This document shows, piece after piece, positions 29,408-41,488 of a stretch of DNA of 64,000 nt (the stretch's first letter is position 1; every line of letters starts with the position of its first letter). The stretch lies in the NCBI GenBank assembly GCA_034401795.1, contig CM067373.1:41237781-41301780 (forward strand). Direction: 5' to 3'. Both the position numbers and the translations under genes were made by a program. The DNA is from Chaetoderma sp. LZ-2023a (taxonomy: Eukaryota > Mollusca > Caudofoveata > Chaetodermatida > Chaetodermatidae). The notes beneath the pieces were generated by a model. That model was not told where the DNA came from and did no database searches. It was given only the letters and a program-made list of their open reading frames with translations.

Positions 29408-32400
29408 CGCGAAAGCGATGTCATAGCTGAAGTAGGACAGAGGGTTCATGTAAAATGTCGACGGGAGTTCATTGATCCCATGCGGATTGCCCGTGACGCA
29501 GAGAAAATTGAACAATCTCCGCCACCCATGCGAACACTCCGTTCAGAAAGTCAAACATTCAATTTTAGTGAACATTGTTTGCTATGCGGATACCCTGCAA
29601 AAATTCAAGATGGAAAGAAACGTGGCTATGATATTTATCCAGTAAGTACTCATGACTTTCAATGTAGTAGCGCCGAGGCCTGTGAGCAGAGAAAAGACGA
29701 ATGGGGAAAACTTGTAGCTGGGCGGCTTGCCTTCACGCCGGATTTATGCGTTGTCAATGCAGTATACCATCAAAGCTGCAGTGTAAATTTTCGAACCATG
29801 AAAAATATCCCTCAGCTGCACTCATCTTGCTCATCCCAAAAACATGGAAGGCCAGAAGACTTGGACAGAGTAAGAGCATTTAGTGCGACAATGGCATTTC
29901 TTGAAAATAATGATGATGAGCAGCTGACCCTGCACGACCTCGTTAATAAAATGCAAGAGTATCTCGATGATAAACAGAATAAAGCATACAGTACAAAATA
30001 CATGCAGGATAAAATAAAAGATAATTATGGCGATGAAATATTTATTAGCACTGTGAATGGTAAGCCAAACGTTGTTACCTTTCGTTCTAAAGCATCTACT
30101 ATTTTGACTGACTTCTATAAGGAACAGAGAAAGGATTCCAAATCAGAGAGCATGCTAATCATCCAGACAGCTGCCAAACTGCTTAGACACGATATTAAGT
30201 TAATTGATTCATGCACATCATCTGAAAGCTATCCATCAAGGGAGCAAATGAGCGACCAAGTAAAGGCATTGAATTATTTACCAGAGACACTGCGGGAATT
30301 ATTGCGGATTTTGTTTACTGGAAAAGACACAGAAATGAAATAGGCATCAGTTGGACAGGCTATTATGCAAGGAACTCGTCCTAGAGTTATTTTGGCACCT
30401 TTGCAGTTCGGGCTGTCATGTGAGATGCACCATAAATTTGGATCTAGATTTATTGTTGAAACCTTGTACAAGCACGGAGTTGGATGTTCATACGCGGAGA
30501 TACAGAGGTTTGAGCGCAGTGCATCACTTCATGGTGGAGATCTACCACAGCCATTATCAGGCGAGTTCATTCAGTTTGTTGCCGACAATGTGGATCACAA
30601 TATTTGCACAATAGATGGGCATAATACATTTCATGAAATGGGAATCATTGCATCTGTTACACCAGGAAACCTTTCGTGCAAACTTATTCCAAGGATAAAT
30701 GTAACATCTGAAGATATCAAGCAAGTTGGCAAGATCTGTATCAGGAACTTTGAGTCTCAGCATACCAGGAACTTCCCATTGACCTTTAAGGAGTTAACTG
30801 CGATGGAACAAACAGACCCAACAGCTGACATTGACATTCTCTGGGATTTCTCTTTGTTTCTGCGTTCAAGGAGACAGTCATGGTCTGGCATGATGCAAAC
30901 TGTTCACCAAGGGGTTTATCCAGGTAAATCGTCTGTTATTTTCCTTCCGATGATAGATCTAGAGCCACGTAACATGACCTGCATCTTTTCCACTTTGACT
31001 TATGTTTGTGAACAGGCAAACCGATACCATGTTGCACCCGTGATTACATTTGATCAGCCCTTATTTTGGAAAGCTATGACTATCATAGAGATTGAGCCGA
31101 ACTGGAGTCCATTAAAGCAAATTATTCTAAGACTCGGAGGTCTTCATATGGAGATGAGCTTCCTTGGCTGCATTGGTCACTTAATGGCAGGAAGCGGTCT
31201 TGCGCCTATTCTAGAGGTAGTCTACGCTGAGAATGCTGTCAAACACATTCTTAGTGGAAAGGCAATTTCTCGAGCAGTTCGAGAACACCTCATGGTTTTT
31301 GCTTCTCTCAGTACAATCTTGATTGCAAATGCATACAACCTACCACTACCTACAATTGCAGATGCTGAAGTTGACACAGTAGAATATTCCGCTGCAATGC
31401 ATTCAAAAGAATTGTTTGACAATGATGATAATGTTGCAGGACATGAAACGATTGAAAGTTCCCTAAATAAAAGGCTGGTTAAAGTTGGAGAGCTCTATGA
31501 TGACATTATCAAAAATCCGTATGTACTACAAGATTGTCCTCGGAAAATGCATTACATGATGTCAAGGACAAACTAGACTCAGAGAAGGTGGTCATGAAAG
31601 ATAAGAGGACTGCACGACTCTGGCTTTTGTATATTAGGAGTTGGTTGACATTCTGCGCAAATTCATTAAGGCAGAACGAACTGGTGATTGGAACATGCAC
31701 CTTCAGACCGTTCATGAGATGCTTCCATATTTTGCAGCCGCTGGGCATAATCTGTACGCCAAGTCTGCATATGTATATTTACAAAAGATGTTAGAAATAC
31801 CTGAAAGTCATCCAGATATACACACCAGCTTCCTCAATGGTCGTCATGTCATTCATCGAAGTGATAGGTATTGGGCAGGGTTATCTACTGATCTTGTTAT
31901 TGAGCAGGTCCTTATGAGAAGTGTAAAGTCAAGTGGTGGTCTAACACGAGGTCGTGGAATGACAGAACTTCAGCGTCTTGTTTGGTTGTTGTCTATGCCC
32001 GCATGTACAGATGTGTGTAATGCAATGCAAGAGCTCTCTGGGGGTAAACTGTGATTCAAGTGAACAACACAAAGATTCCACACAATCTCGAATAAAGCGT
32101 GATATGGATGATACTTACAAAATTCTCAAAATCCTTAGTGAACTGAATCCATTTGGACCAGACCCTTCTCTTAGAGGACTTGTTAGTGGATTGTCTGCAC
32201 ATGAATCAGTCAATGTTGACGATGCTAACGATATTGGAGAATCAATTATTAATTCGATGTGTGGCCAATGTGTATCAAGCATTTCGTTCCAGAGAAAGAG
32301 ACAAGCTATTACCTTAGCATCCAAAACAGCTCTCAAGATTGATGATGAATGTGTACAAATTGATCCACAACTCCTATTTCAAAGACTCAGTTTAATTGCT

Positions 32401-33747
32401 ACAAATGGATCAAAAGGGAATCCATCATCTTATTTTGAGTATGAGTTGTGCACTCATCCGCCCGCACTCTTTGATAATTCATCTCTTCCATGGGAAGCAA
32501 ATAAGCCGGCACTTGATGATGCATTGTGGAAATTAATTCAAAATGAAGATGCAGTCCTTCCAGATTCTGTCCACTATGTGCTTGATGGAGGAGCTCTATT
32601 ACACCGTGTTCCATGGCAGCGTGGAGAGACATTTGCAAATGTTTGTCAAAGATATGTAAAATATTGCATAAGCAAATATGGAAAGGCTACAGTAGTTTTT
32701 GATGGTTATGACCAAGGCCCAGACATAAAAGATGTAACACATAAGAGGCGAACTCGTGGATCAGGCGCAACTGTTGTACTGACTCCGCAAACAGTTGTAA
32801 CTCTGAGTAAGCCTGATTTTCTTAGTAACAAGTAGAACAAACATCGGTTCATATCAATCTTAAGTTCATCTCTCGAACAGGCTGGATGCTTAGCGATAAA
32901 GGCAAGCGGTGATACTGATGTCTTAATTACGCAAACGGCTATCTTGGCTTCAAAGTCAACAAATACTGCTCTTGTTGGCGACGATACCGACCTACTGGTG
33001 TTGCTTCTATACCATACTGATATGAATGGCTGTCAGCTATTTTTCAGACCAGAGCCAAAGCAAAATGCAAAGAAACCCCGACTGTGGAATATCAAAATGG
33101 CAAAGGAAAAACTCGGGTTCTGTTTGTGCTCACAGCTGTTATTTATCCATGCTATCCTTGGCTGTGACTCAACATCTAGGCTTTATGGAATTGGAAAATC
33201 TGCATCCCTTAGCAAAATCCAGTGCTGCAAAGAACTCTCTCAAATTGCTGAAGTGTTTACAATGAGTAATGCGAATAAAGATGACGTGATAAAAGCAGGT
33301 GAGAAGGCAATGCTTATTCTATACAATGGCACTTCAATGGATAGTCTAGTTGCTTTGCGGTACAAGCGATTCAGGGAGAAGGTTGCAAAAAGTTCCAAGT
33401 ATGTTGAAGCACGAGATTTACCACCCACACCCGCATCCGCAAAGTTTCACAGTCTTCGCGTGTACTACCAAATTCAAGTTTGGAGAGGAGATGCTGGAGA
33501 TATGGATCCAACAGAATGGGGCTGGAAAGTTCTCAACCACCAAATGCTGCCTGTTAAGACTGACATGCTGGCAGCACCTGCCGATTTACTGTATTTATTT
33601 AGATGCAGCTGCAAAACTGGCTGTGAATCAAAGAGATGCACCTGTAGAAAACATGGGCTCAGCTGCACATCCGCCTGCGAAGACTGTAAGGGTCTCAGTT
33701 GCTCGAATTCAATAACGCTCATTGAGGAAGATGACTTGGATAATTGA
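29408..33747 (+). pseudogene. AcademX-1 transposase, XPG-like nuclease and CXC tail
   Basis: N-terminal cysteine/histidine modules (VHVKCRREF, then CLLCGYPAKI with YHQSCSVNF) are followed by a 403-codon segment with candidate catalytic acids in VADNVDHNICTIDGH and VITFDQPLFW. A conserved block follows: RTGDW, then HPDIHTSFLNGRH and DLVIEQ. The nuclease part shows YVLDGGALLH, VVFDGYDQGP, SGDTDVLI, GDDTDLLVLL and the HhH-like GCDSTSRLYGIGKSA, matching in order the acidic motifs of FEN1/XPG nucleases. The tail (CSCKTGCESKRCTCRKHGLS) is CXC/tesmin-like. Stops at 30341 and 32833 and frame changes near 31540, 31645 and 32045 inactivate it. Motif roles are inferred by eye. Confidence 0.75.
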
Positions 33748-34204
33748 TGCTAGATGAAATTAGTAGAAACCAGGTAACTATGCCATACTATTTCATCTTA
33801 GCTTAGCTTAGAAACGCACAATACTGTGACATAATAAATATAATATGTATTGTATCAATATCAATGATGGTATTAGGTAAATTCATGCAAGTGGCATAAC
33901 ACTATACATTTAATTTGTGGAGAATATGTCAATCGTATTCATTTATTACTAAAAAAGTCCAAAAATACCCAGTCACACATATATTACATACCGGTTTTAA
34001 AGAAATTTAAAAAAATGGATTTTTCAGGTGAAATGGCCCAAATCTGGTAATAATTATGCAAATTTTACCCTTTCCCCTATTGGAATTTTGGAGGACTTTT
34101 GATATGTTGTACATGATGGCCCCCTATACACTGGGCGAGGTAAAAAAATTCTGTTGCAATTTGTTCCGGGTTAAAATATTTTTGGCCTAGATTGACTGGA
34201 CTAG
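33748..34204. other. non-coding 3' part and right terminal repeat of AcademX-1
   Basis: AT-rich sequence with no ORF. 34040-34204 is the right inverted repeat, matching 29245-29400. Confidence 0.7.
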
Positions 34205-34428
34205 ACTGTGGTATTTAATGTTCGCAACGATGGTCGCACAGCCCCACCGGAATGATTGAGTTCCACCGGCCTAAGGCCCCGGTCTTTGTTGCCCGCAGGG
34301 CATTGTCGTACAGGATCCGTAACCCTGAGACAGGAAGCTAACCAGCGTCATCACTCGTTGTGCACATGCAACGCGGCGAGTCAACACCAGACACCAGAAT
34401 GGCCCGACTCTACCCAGTGAGCTACAAG

Positions 34429-34451
34429 TGGCGCCCGATGTGGGGCTCGAA
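34429..34451 (+). other. primer-binding site of Gypsy-3
   Basis: TGGCGCCCGATGTGGGGCTC plus GAA. An (AAC)n run follows at 34452-34477. It is nearly identical to the Gypsy-2 site at 10791-10813. Confidence 0.7.
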
Positions 34452-34585
34452 GAACAACAACAACAACAACAACAACCCACAGTGAACTCACGCCCACTCC
34501 GTATAGCGAGCTCAGTGTACTTTCACCTTTTAGTGACGACTCCCTAGATCAGGAGGTAGCGTCATACGATGGGCACCACACTCGA

Positions 34586-35354
34586 ATGCTCACTGATTCT
34601 GCCAGAAATTCCCAACATGCGGGATCAACAACTCCGCAATACCAACTGTTTCGCCCATCAGTGAGGGAACCTTTTGGGATGCCTCACAGGCGGGAACAGA
34701 ATTTTGAACTCTATCGGACATCCACGATAGGCCAACTCTATCAGGGCCAGATTGTGGACAATCACGACAAAGACCCAATTACAGGCAATACTACTATCCT
34801 TCAAACCACTACCAATCACCCGTGTCATCTACGGAAACTGTATGGCAGGGTATTAATCCATATGCTAGACAACCTCCCGCGCCGCCCCCATCAAATATAT
34901 CATATTATTCTAGGGGAACACCACGGCACCATCGGGAGGAATCGGTACCACCATTCCATTGGTACATCAGTCATGCCACACATCACGACCATCAAACTCC
35001 TAAGGGCACCGATCAAAGAGCCACCTCGGTACCCGTATTCGCTTCCCAGCTCAACTACGGCCTCCGTACAACAACGTCCAGTGGCCGACTATCACCAAAT
35101 AAATTCAGCTTTTACACATACACCAAAATGCACGGCTTCATATACGTCGATGGCAACGATGCCTCTCATATCCGCAGCATCGCCATCCCCCTCTATCTCT
35201 GCACATAAAAAACCTTTCCTTTGTAAAACGGCAGTGGTAGGTTGTAGCACCTCTGCTGAAACAACGTTTTTACAAGCACCATGTCCCGCCACCAAGACAC
35301 TGGATTCTCATAGACCGGGAGCCAATTTTCAAAAGGGGTCTAGAAGAATGGTTT
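34586..35354 (+). pseudogene. Gypsy-3 leader/gag region
   Basis: A 257-codon frame (ending in the AcademX-2 end at 35359) rich in Pro, His, Ser and Thr (for example PQYQLFRPSVREPFGMPHRR). No capsid motif or zinc knuckle is visible before the interruption; the CCHC finger appears only after AcademX-2, at about 41640. A second frame at 34822-35208 overlaps, so the true coding frame is uncertain. It is called gag from its position between the primer-binding site and the finger. Confidence 0.4.
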
Positions 35355-35806
35355 CGTAGCACACCCAGTATTCAGAAGGTTTGTCTCTATATTATGCTAG
35401 ACCGATGTCTTGGGTATATTCTGAGCCGTGTTGTACAAGAAAATTGTGGTATCACTAACCCGTGAGAAGCCCATTTACAATAGGTGTTGAATGTAGCTCT
35501 CAAACAATTTTCACAATGGTAAATTTTTCACAAACTTAAGCGCATGTTATATCAATACAATCTTAACCAAAATGGAAAGGAGTGATCGTATATCGCAGAT
35601 TTATACATAATCAACCTCGTTTAAGACACCCGTATGTTGCTTTGTACATATTGGGGGCACTTAGGTCTTCTTGTGACTAGCAATACCTTAGCTACAACAA
35701 TGCCCATGTTTTCTACATTTTTCATAATTAAACTTTTAACTGACATGCAGTGCATGTCTACACAAGCTGGCAGGACATATTTATCACGTGAGCAAATGAG
35801 AGAATG

Positions 35807-38800
35807 TTACTCATCCGTGTCAGAGTCATCTTCGACAATTGTATGCTGAACATTGTCACACATTTCACCTCCCATACAAAGGCATGCTTCAGTGCAGAGT
35901 AGATTGTTAGCCTTGCATTGACAGAGATCTGTTCTTTTGCAGGCAGACTTTTGACATCTACATGATGTGAGTTCAATTAATCCAAATGGAGCAGGATCCT
36001 TTGACATTAGAACAGGCTTGAGTAGACCATCCACTATATTCCAGCCATGTCCATTTGGAGATGGAAGATTCTGAACAGCTTGCAATGAACGTCTCCAAAC
36101 AAGAGCTTGAAAATTGGACCTTTCGGTGTGATGCTTTAGACTATTCGATGTAGGTGGAAGATTTTCATTTCTTTGTCTCTTTTGACAAAAGAGCCAATAA
36201 CGGGTTTCATCAGCTGTCTTTCCCACATCCCTGGTGGTATACAACTCACAGACAAATTTCTCACATAGAATTGCAGTATTCGGTGATAAGTGAACATGCT
36301 CGCCGAGTTGGGCTAAGCTAAGCTGATGACATTCAGATGACTTTAAGAGATTGAATGCTTTTCTCTTAGCGACTCCAAATAATGCACTAGTGCTATCACA
36401 ACCTGTAAGAGAATGAAACCCAGGCAAAGACAAACAGATAGCTGGGCCCAGTACTTGAGCAACTGTATGTATTGGTATGTATCGCAATTTGTCCTTTGTG
36501 CCCGTATGGAACCATAGTTCAGAACAGTGAAGCGAACGATACGTATATATACTAAGTACTGCCACGTCTGTATCAGGAGACTGTATAACAACACGCATGT
36601 GGTCTTTTGAAGCGTGTAGCGCGTGCAACATCATACGCGTGTCTGCTTCGTCATGATCTGATCGAAGTTCTTCCAAATACGACGAATTGTTCGCTGAAAT
36701 GACAACAACATCCATTCCATCGTTAAAGCCACCAGCAAGAATGACGCAATTGTCGGCAGATAGCATATTTGGACCAGTATCACGCCACCGCTTGATGAGA
36801 AATGCAACCAGGTTACTTTTGTTGCTTGGATTGCTGATGTACTTGGCCCATTGCTTTGGAACGGGAGTATTTTCTCCAGCAATCTTTACTTCCAATGCTG
36901 TTGATGACCCACGTTTTAGCCGCTCTTCCGCTCTGAGAGATTCCAGTCTATCATATCTGTCAAAAACTATATCTACTCTGTTGCAGTCTTCTTGATTCAG
37001 TGGAACTGTAAAGATGTGCCAGTATTTATCAGCCAATTCTCCAAATGTAGACGTACCTCCAGTTTTAACCATTTGCACAATTGCCATACCATCTACTACA
37101 TAAGCTGTTGCGCCTGTATTGTCAACAGGTGGAAGCCGTCCATCAACATTTACTTCCTTTTCTAGTTCACTTAACAAAACACTTTTCACATTCTTTCTTA
37201 GAGGCCCATCCGTATGTGACAATGATAGTGGAACAGCAGACAGTTCATACGTCATCACTAGTTTTAAATCAACATCTCTGGACCTTGCGGCAATAATTAA
37301 TCTACCAAATAGTTCGCGGTCAGATCTCACATTGTGAATTTTTTCATCATTTTTTTGAGTTTTTTCTTCTGTGCTAGGCTGGCAAATGTTTTAAGTTTTA
37401 AGTGTGGCAACGTGTCCCAAAAGCTTCTCGTGTTAGTGTCCAGCCGCTCCTGAACAAAATTTTCCATAATCTCCTTACCAATGTCACAGGCGGAAACAAG
37501 TCTCTTGGCGATTTCACTAGGCAATACCACGCCAGTTGCAACGTTTACAAGCGGAAGACACTCGCTGTCGTCGTTTTCCGCAATATTAAAGGGATTGGTA
37601 ATTATATCTGATGAGAACATCGAAAGTATCTTCTGCACATCGGTTTCATCCCTGTTCATTCGATTAGTCCCCATTTCCTTATGTACTCCAAACATGTGAC
37701 TATCTTGTAACCCACACATTTGCTTTGTGACCGTTGTTATGGCTGCCCTCTCGTGGCTAGTTAAAAACCACCTCTCCAGAGCTCCTGGCTTTTGTGTTAT
37801 TCCAATAATACCACCTCGCTTTTTGGAATCCAAATTAATCGATTGCTCTAAGGCCATATCTGTCCACACTTGATTGAATGGATGGTCTGAGCGACTTACG
37901 GAATGATTTCCATTCAAGAATTGTTCATGTACATGGGGATGTGTACTTGGAAGCATCTTCATGTCCGCAATATATATTGGCAGCCATCTTGCATAATTGG
38001 TTCTGTCCATGCTGTAGAAATATGGCGGCATAGCAGCAGTAGCAGATAGGTGTGCCTGCCAATCTCCAGTTCTCTCAGCTCTTATGAATCCAAGCAGCAG
38101 CTCTACCATATGAATATATGAGTTCCAAAATGCGAACAGGTGTGATTTCGAACTTGACTCAACTTTAAAGGATTTGAACAGCTGTTGCAATTTATTCACG
38201 TACATACACACCTCTTTGAAATTTTCTTGCAGTGCGTCTAAGTCGTCAATGCTGCTTCGGCACATCTTAATTTTCTCATCCAGACTCTCCAATTCTGTTG
38301 GAGTAATGTGGTCTTCATGTTGTCCATTTTGTTGAACCCATTTGGAAAAAGACTGCCATTGTAATCGCAGCAGCGCTTCCATAACCAATTTGTGAGCCCT
38401 CACTCCTCGATTATATGACTTCCCTTTAAGTAGAGCAGCAGCCGTGCTGCTACCATATGTGTTGGCCTCTATGAGGAGATCTTCTAAGCCAGAGTCATCA
38501 CACATCTTTCCAATAACAGCTAAGTAGTTTAGCGCAATGTGGAATCCCCCCAGTCTGATCACAGTGTCACTAAACTCTTCTTTATATTGCCACTGTATCT
38601 CCTTTGCCTTGACATATATGGCCAAGTCGAATGTAATGACCGAGTCATTCTGTCCTAGTGTTGTCATCATTCTTTGAACTTGTTTCATGACCGTATACAC
38701 CGTATTGAATTCAGTTGGTGATCCGGAAATCATTGGACAGTAACCGATTTGTGTAAAAGGTGCGTTAGCACATGATACAAGTGCATTAAATCCACTCCAA

Positions 38801-40670
38801 CTAGGGACTGTTTGTGTTTCTGTGGTCAACATGGGTACAAGATCTACCGCAAACAATTTTATTGGACACATTCGAACGATGGCCCATGCAAGATCCATGA
38901 CTAATGCCTGTTCCTGGATTGAGCTATCACATTGGTACCAATCCTTCAATCAGTGTCTATGAACGCGGACACAACTGGTCTTCTACCAAACACCCCACAA
39001 TCAAGAATTCTGTTTACAGTACCTGGTGCTGTCAAAGCCCTTCTCCTGACTGAGTGTTCAGCATGTATGACACGCTCTGGTCTTGGGCCAAATTGCATTC
39101 GTTGGAACATCACCATTGTCGTTGAGTGAGTTGTCTGTTTACCGTCTAAGGTTTCTTCAAGTATATCATTGTTATCAGCTGCTACTTGAACGAACGAGTT
39201 TGGAACAATGTTTGTTGGTATTACAACTCCATACCGTGTTGATTGAGCTAATACTTCAAGCGCCATACTAGTGTCAACTACCTCAATATCATCATAGGAA
39301 ACGCTATGACCCATACGATTCAGAATGGTGACAACTTGTTTGGAACCTGTAAGATGCCTCATTGTCATAGCGAGGCTTATGTGTTTTGGCATTTTCTTTC
39401 TCCCGTGTGATACACAATGCGCTATGTCTTGGCATATCATCATTACATGCCTCTCATCACCTTCATTAGCACATTCTGATCTAACATTACCAAACTGCTC
39501 TGGTGCTAAATCTGCATTCGTGGTAACCCACCGCAGCAGCCAGTAGAGGCTTTGGGGAATAATTTCCTTTGCTTTTGCGAGTCTCAGATTGCCAACATCA
39601 ACTGGTTTAATGGTGATCCCCTCACAAGCCTCCAAATCTCCCTTCAAAATCTGCGCTGCGTGGAACAACGTGTGAACATCATTGCTAGTAGTATCAGTTG
39701 AGCCATGTGGCCTATCAGTATACGCTGATCTACCACCAGATGCATTGGCAGCTGCATTAATAACATCTTCTAAAGATATATCACTGGAATAAACAAGCTC
39801 GGGTTTGGAAGGGTTTAGCTGCTGGTGAAAAACGATTGAATCCTGAAAGTAGTTTTGTAATCTGCTTTTCAGTCTTTGGGAGCGGTAGTTGTCAGCAGTC
39901 ACACCATTATTCTTTAGATAAAACTTGAATCGACTCAACACATATGTCATGCTGTAAGCTTTTCCTGATACAAGTCCAGACTCTATCTCTGCTACCAGCT
40001 CCGAGAATGATTGGGAGAACGAATCCTCATTCACAGTTTCTTGGTATGATTTATACATCAGATTGCGCATTGATACATACTGTGCACGGCACATTTCATG
40101 ATATTTGGCTTCTGAAGCGATTAAATCTACGCCTCTTATATTGGTAAGCATTTCTGTATCCGCCATTTTCTCTGCTGCAATTTGTATGTTTTGGCATGCG
40201 GAAAATGTAGAAACTGAGAATAATTTCCTGACTTTCTTGTGAGTTTTCTTTTGGCAAAACATACACATTGCCCAGTTTATCGGGGATGATCTCGATCTTG
40301 CTGCTCTAGCCAAACTTGTCGATTCTTCTGGACTTTGTTTATCAAGAGGCATAGGAGTTGGTGGTGTCATGGATCGTCTTTTCGCAAAGTTAATATTGTG
40401 CTTGCTTGTGTATTTAGCATAACAGTTTCTATGCCACACGATATCCAGTTGTTTTAATTGATCAATATTTGAGTTAAGTCTTTCATAAACGTCATCCTCC
40501 CGGTGTTGGAAAGCCTCTATGAACTTTGAGATGCCGACTTCAGTGGCATTGCTAACGGTTTCGCTACTATGTGCTTGACAAATAATACAGCGAGTCCATT
40601 GTGTCGTTTTGATACGCTTTGCTGGGAGAAGATGAAACGCTACTTCCTCGTCACAACTATCACTGTCCAT
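35807..40670 (-). pseudogene. AcademX-2 transposase, XPG-like nuclease and CXC tail (two frame breaks)
   Basis: ATG 40670 starts MDSDSCDEEVAFHLLPAKRI. Two Cys/His modules follow (CIICQ with WHRNCYAKY; CMFCQ with YHEMCRAQY). The transposase-like core has AADNNDILEETLDGKQTTH, a frame change at 38946-38949, VITFDLAIYV, RLGGFHIALNYL, RTGDW and FLNGNHSVSRSDH. A second break at 37327-37330 falls beside a run of A residues. The nuclease part then reads YVVDGMAIVQM, IVFDRYDR, DHDEADTRMMLHA, SPDTDVAVL and GCDSTSALFGVAKRKAF, and the CXC-like tail CRCQKSACKRTDLCQCKAN. The acidic motifs of a FEN1/XPG fold appear intact. The single-protein organisation is inferred from AcademX-1, where transposase and nuclease share one frame. 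Confidence 0.8.
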
Positions 40671-41344
40671 ATTTGCTTAATTGCTAGTTATATAGCGCTT
40701 GTAATTATTTCGCAAATGTAATTAGTGTGTGTGTGTGCATATATATTAAATCAATACTAGGCTTTATTAATCAAGGCATGTATTAACAACCTTTCCCATG
40801 AATACAAATTCATAAAATGCCACTTGCATTCTTATTTGCTTTTCAAAAAAAGATTTGTATTTGAGAAAATGAGTGAATTAAACTTTCAGTTTACTTGTGA
40901 TGTCAAATTACAAAATTACCCCGGAACAAGTGTTACAGGCATACTTTGAATTATATGTAGACAATGACAATGAGAGCGATGTGAGGTGTAGTATTCATTT
41001 TAATTTGTTTTTCCGCACCGATTACCATCACATCCATCTGTCTCATTCCAACCACCATTACCTGGGTGCTTTGTCAACAGTGGTACAGCTGGATATACAG
41101 ATTCTATGATGGAGTTAGTATACATACATAAAATATAACCTTCACATTTCACCCTCGCCTTTGGTATATGCATACAAAATGTATGTTGGATATATGTTAG
41201 GTCGATATCCGTCTAAATATCATATATGGTGATTCTAATACGAAATTACTTTGAGTTATGACACGATCATGCTTATATCGTTGTGCACTGTGGATACAGC
41301 CAAAGCCTAGACCCCTATGCAAAGAAATCAGGATAACTAATTAG
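40671..41344. other. AcademX-2 5' non-coding region
   Basis: About 670 bp, AT-rich, with a short (GT)n run near 40724-40735. No gene supported. Confidence 0.6.
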
Positions 41345-41488
41345 TGCTACCACAATTTGTTTGTACAACAGGGCTTAAAATGTGTGGGACATGTCCCCCA
41401 AGCCACAGCAAGTGTCAGACCTTCCGAATACTGGGTGTGCTACGTCACGATTCTGACCTAGCTTTAGCTCCTGGACTATCAGTGTCCC

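Larger units (their letters stand above)
29245..34204 (+). mobile_element. AcademX-type DNA transposon 1 (plus strand)
   Basis: The outer ends are CTAGTCCAGT at 29245-29254 and its reverse complement at 34195-34204. Inside them both ends share, in inverted order, GAACAAATTGCAACAGAATT and ATCAAAAGTCCTCCAAAAT, so the terminal inverted repeats are about 155-165 bp with some divergence. Between them lies one decayed protein region with zinc-finger, transposase-like, FEN1/XPG-like and CXC parts, the architecture described for the AcademX branch of the Academ superfamily. No clear target duplication is visible. The right end abuts the Gypsy-3 leader. Confidence 0.75.
35355..41444 (-). mobile_element. 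AcademX-type DNA transposon 2 (minus strand)
   Basis: The inverted ends read CGTAGCACACCCAGTATTC (35355-35373) and its reverse complement up to 41444. About 60 bp further in, GTTGTACAA and AAATTGTGGTA are also shared in inverted order, giving terminal repeats of about 105 bp with a divergent middle. The enclosed three-part reading frame has only two frame breaks in 4.9 kb, so this copy looks younger than AcademX-1. It splits Gypsy-3 between its leader/gag and its CCHC finger. No target duplication was found: the flanks read GTTT and TCAC. Confidence 0.82.

Noticed and set aside
36343..40147. Plus-strand and other-frame ORFs opposite AcademX-2
   Set aside because: All overlap the long minus-strand frames that carry recognisable motifs.
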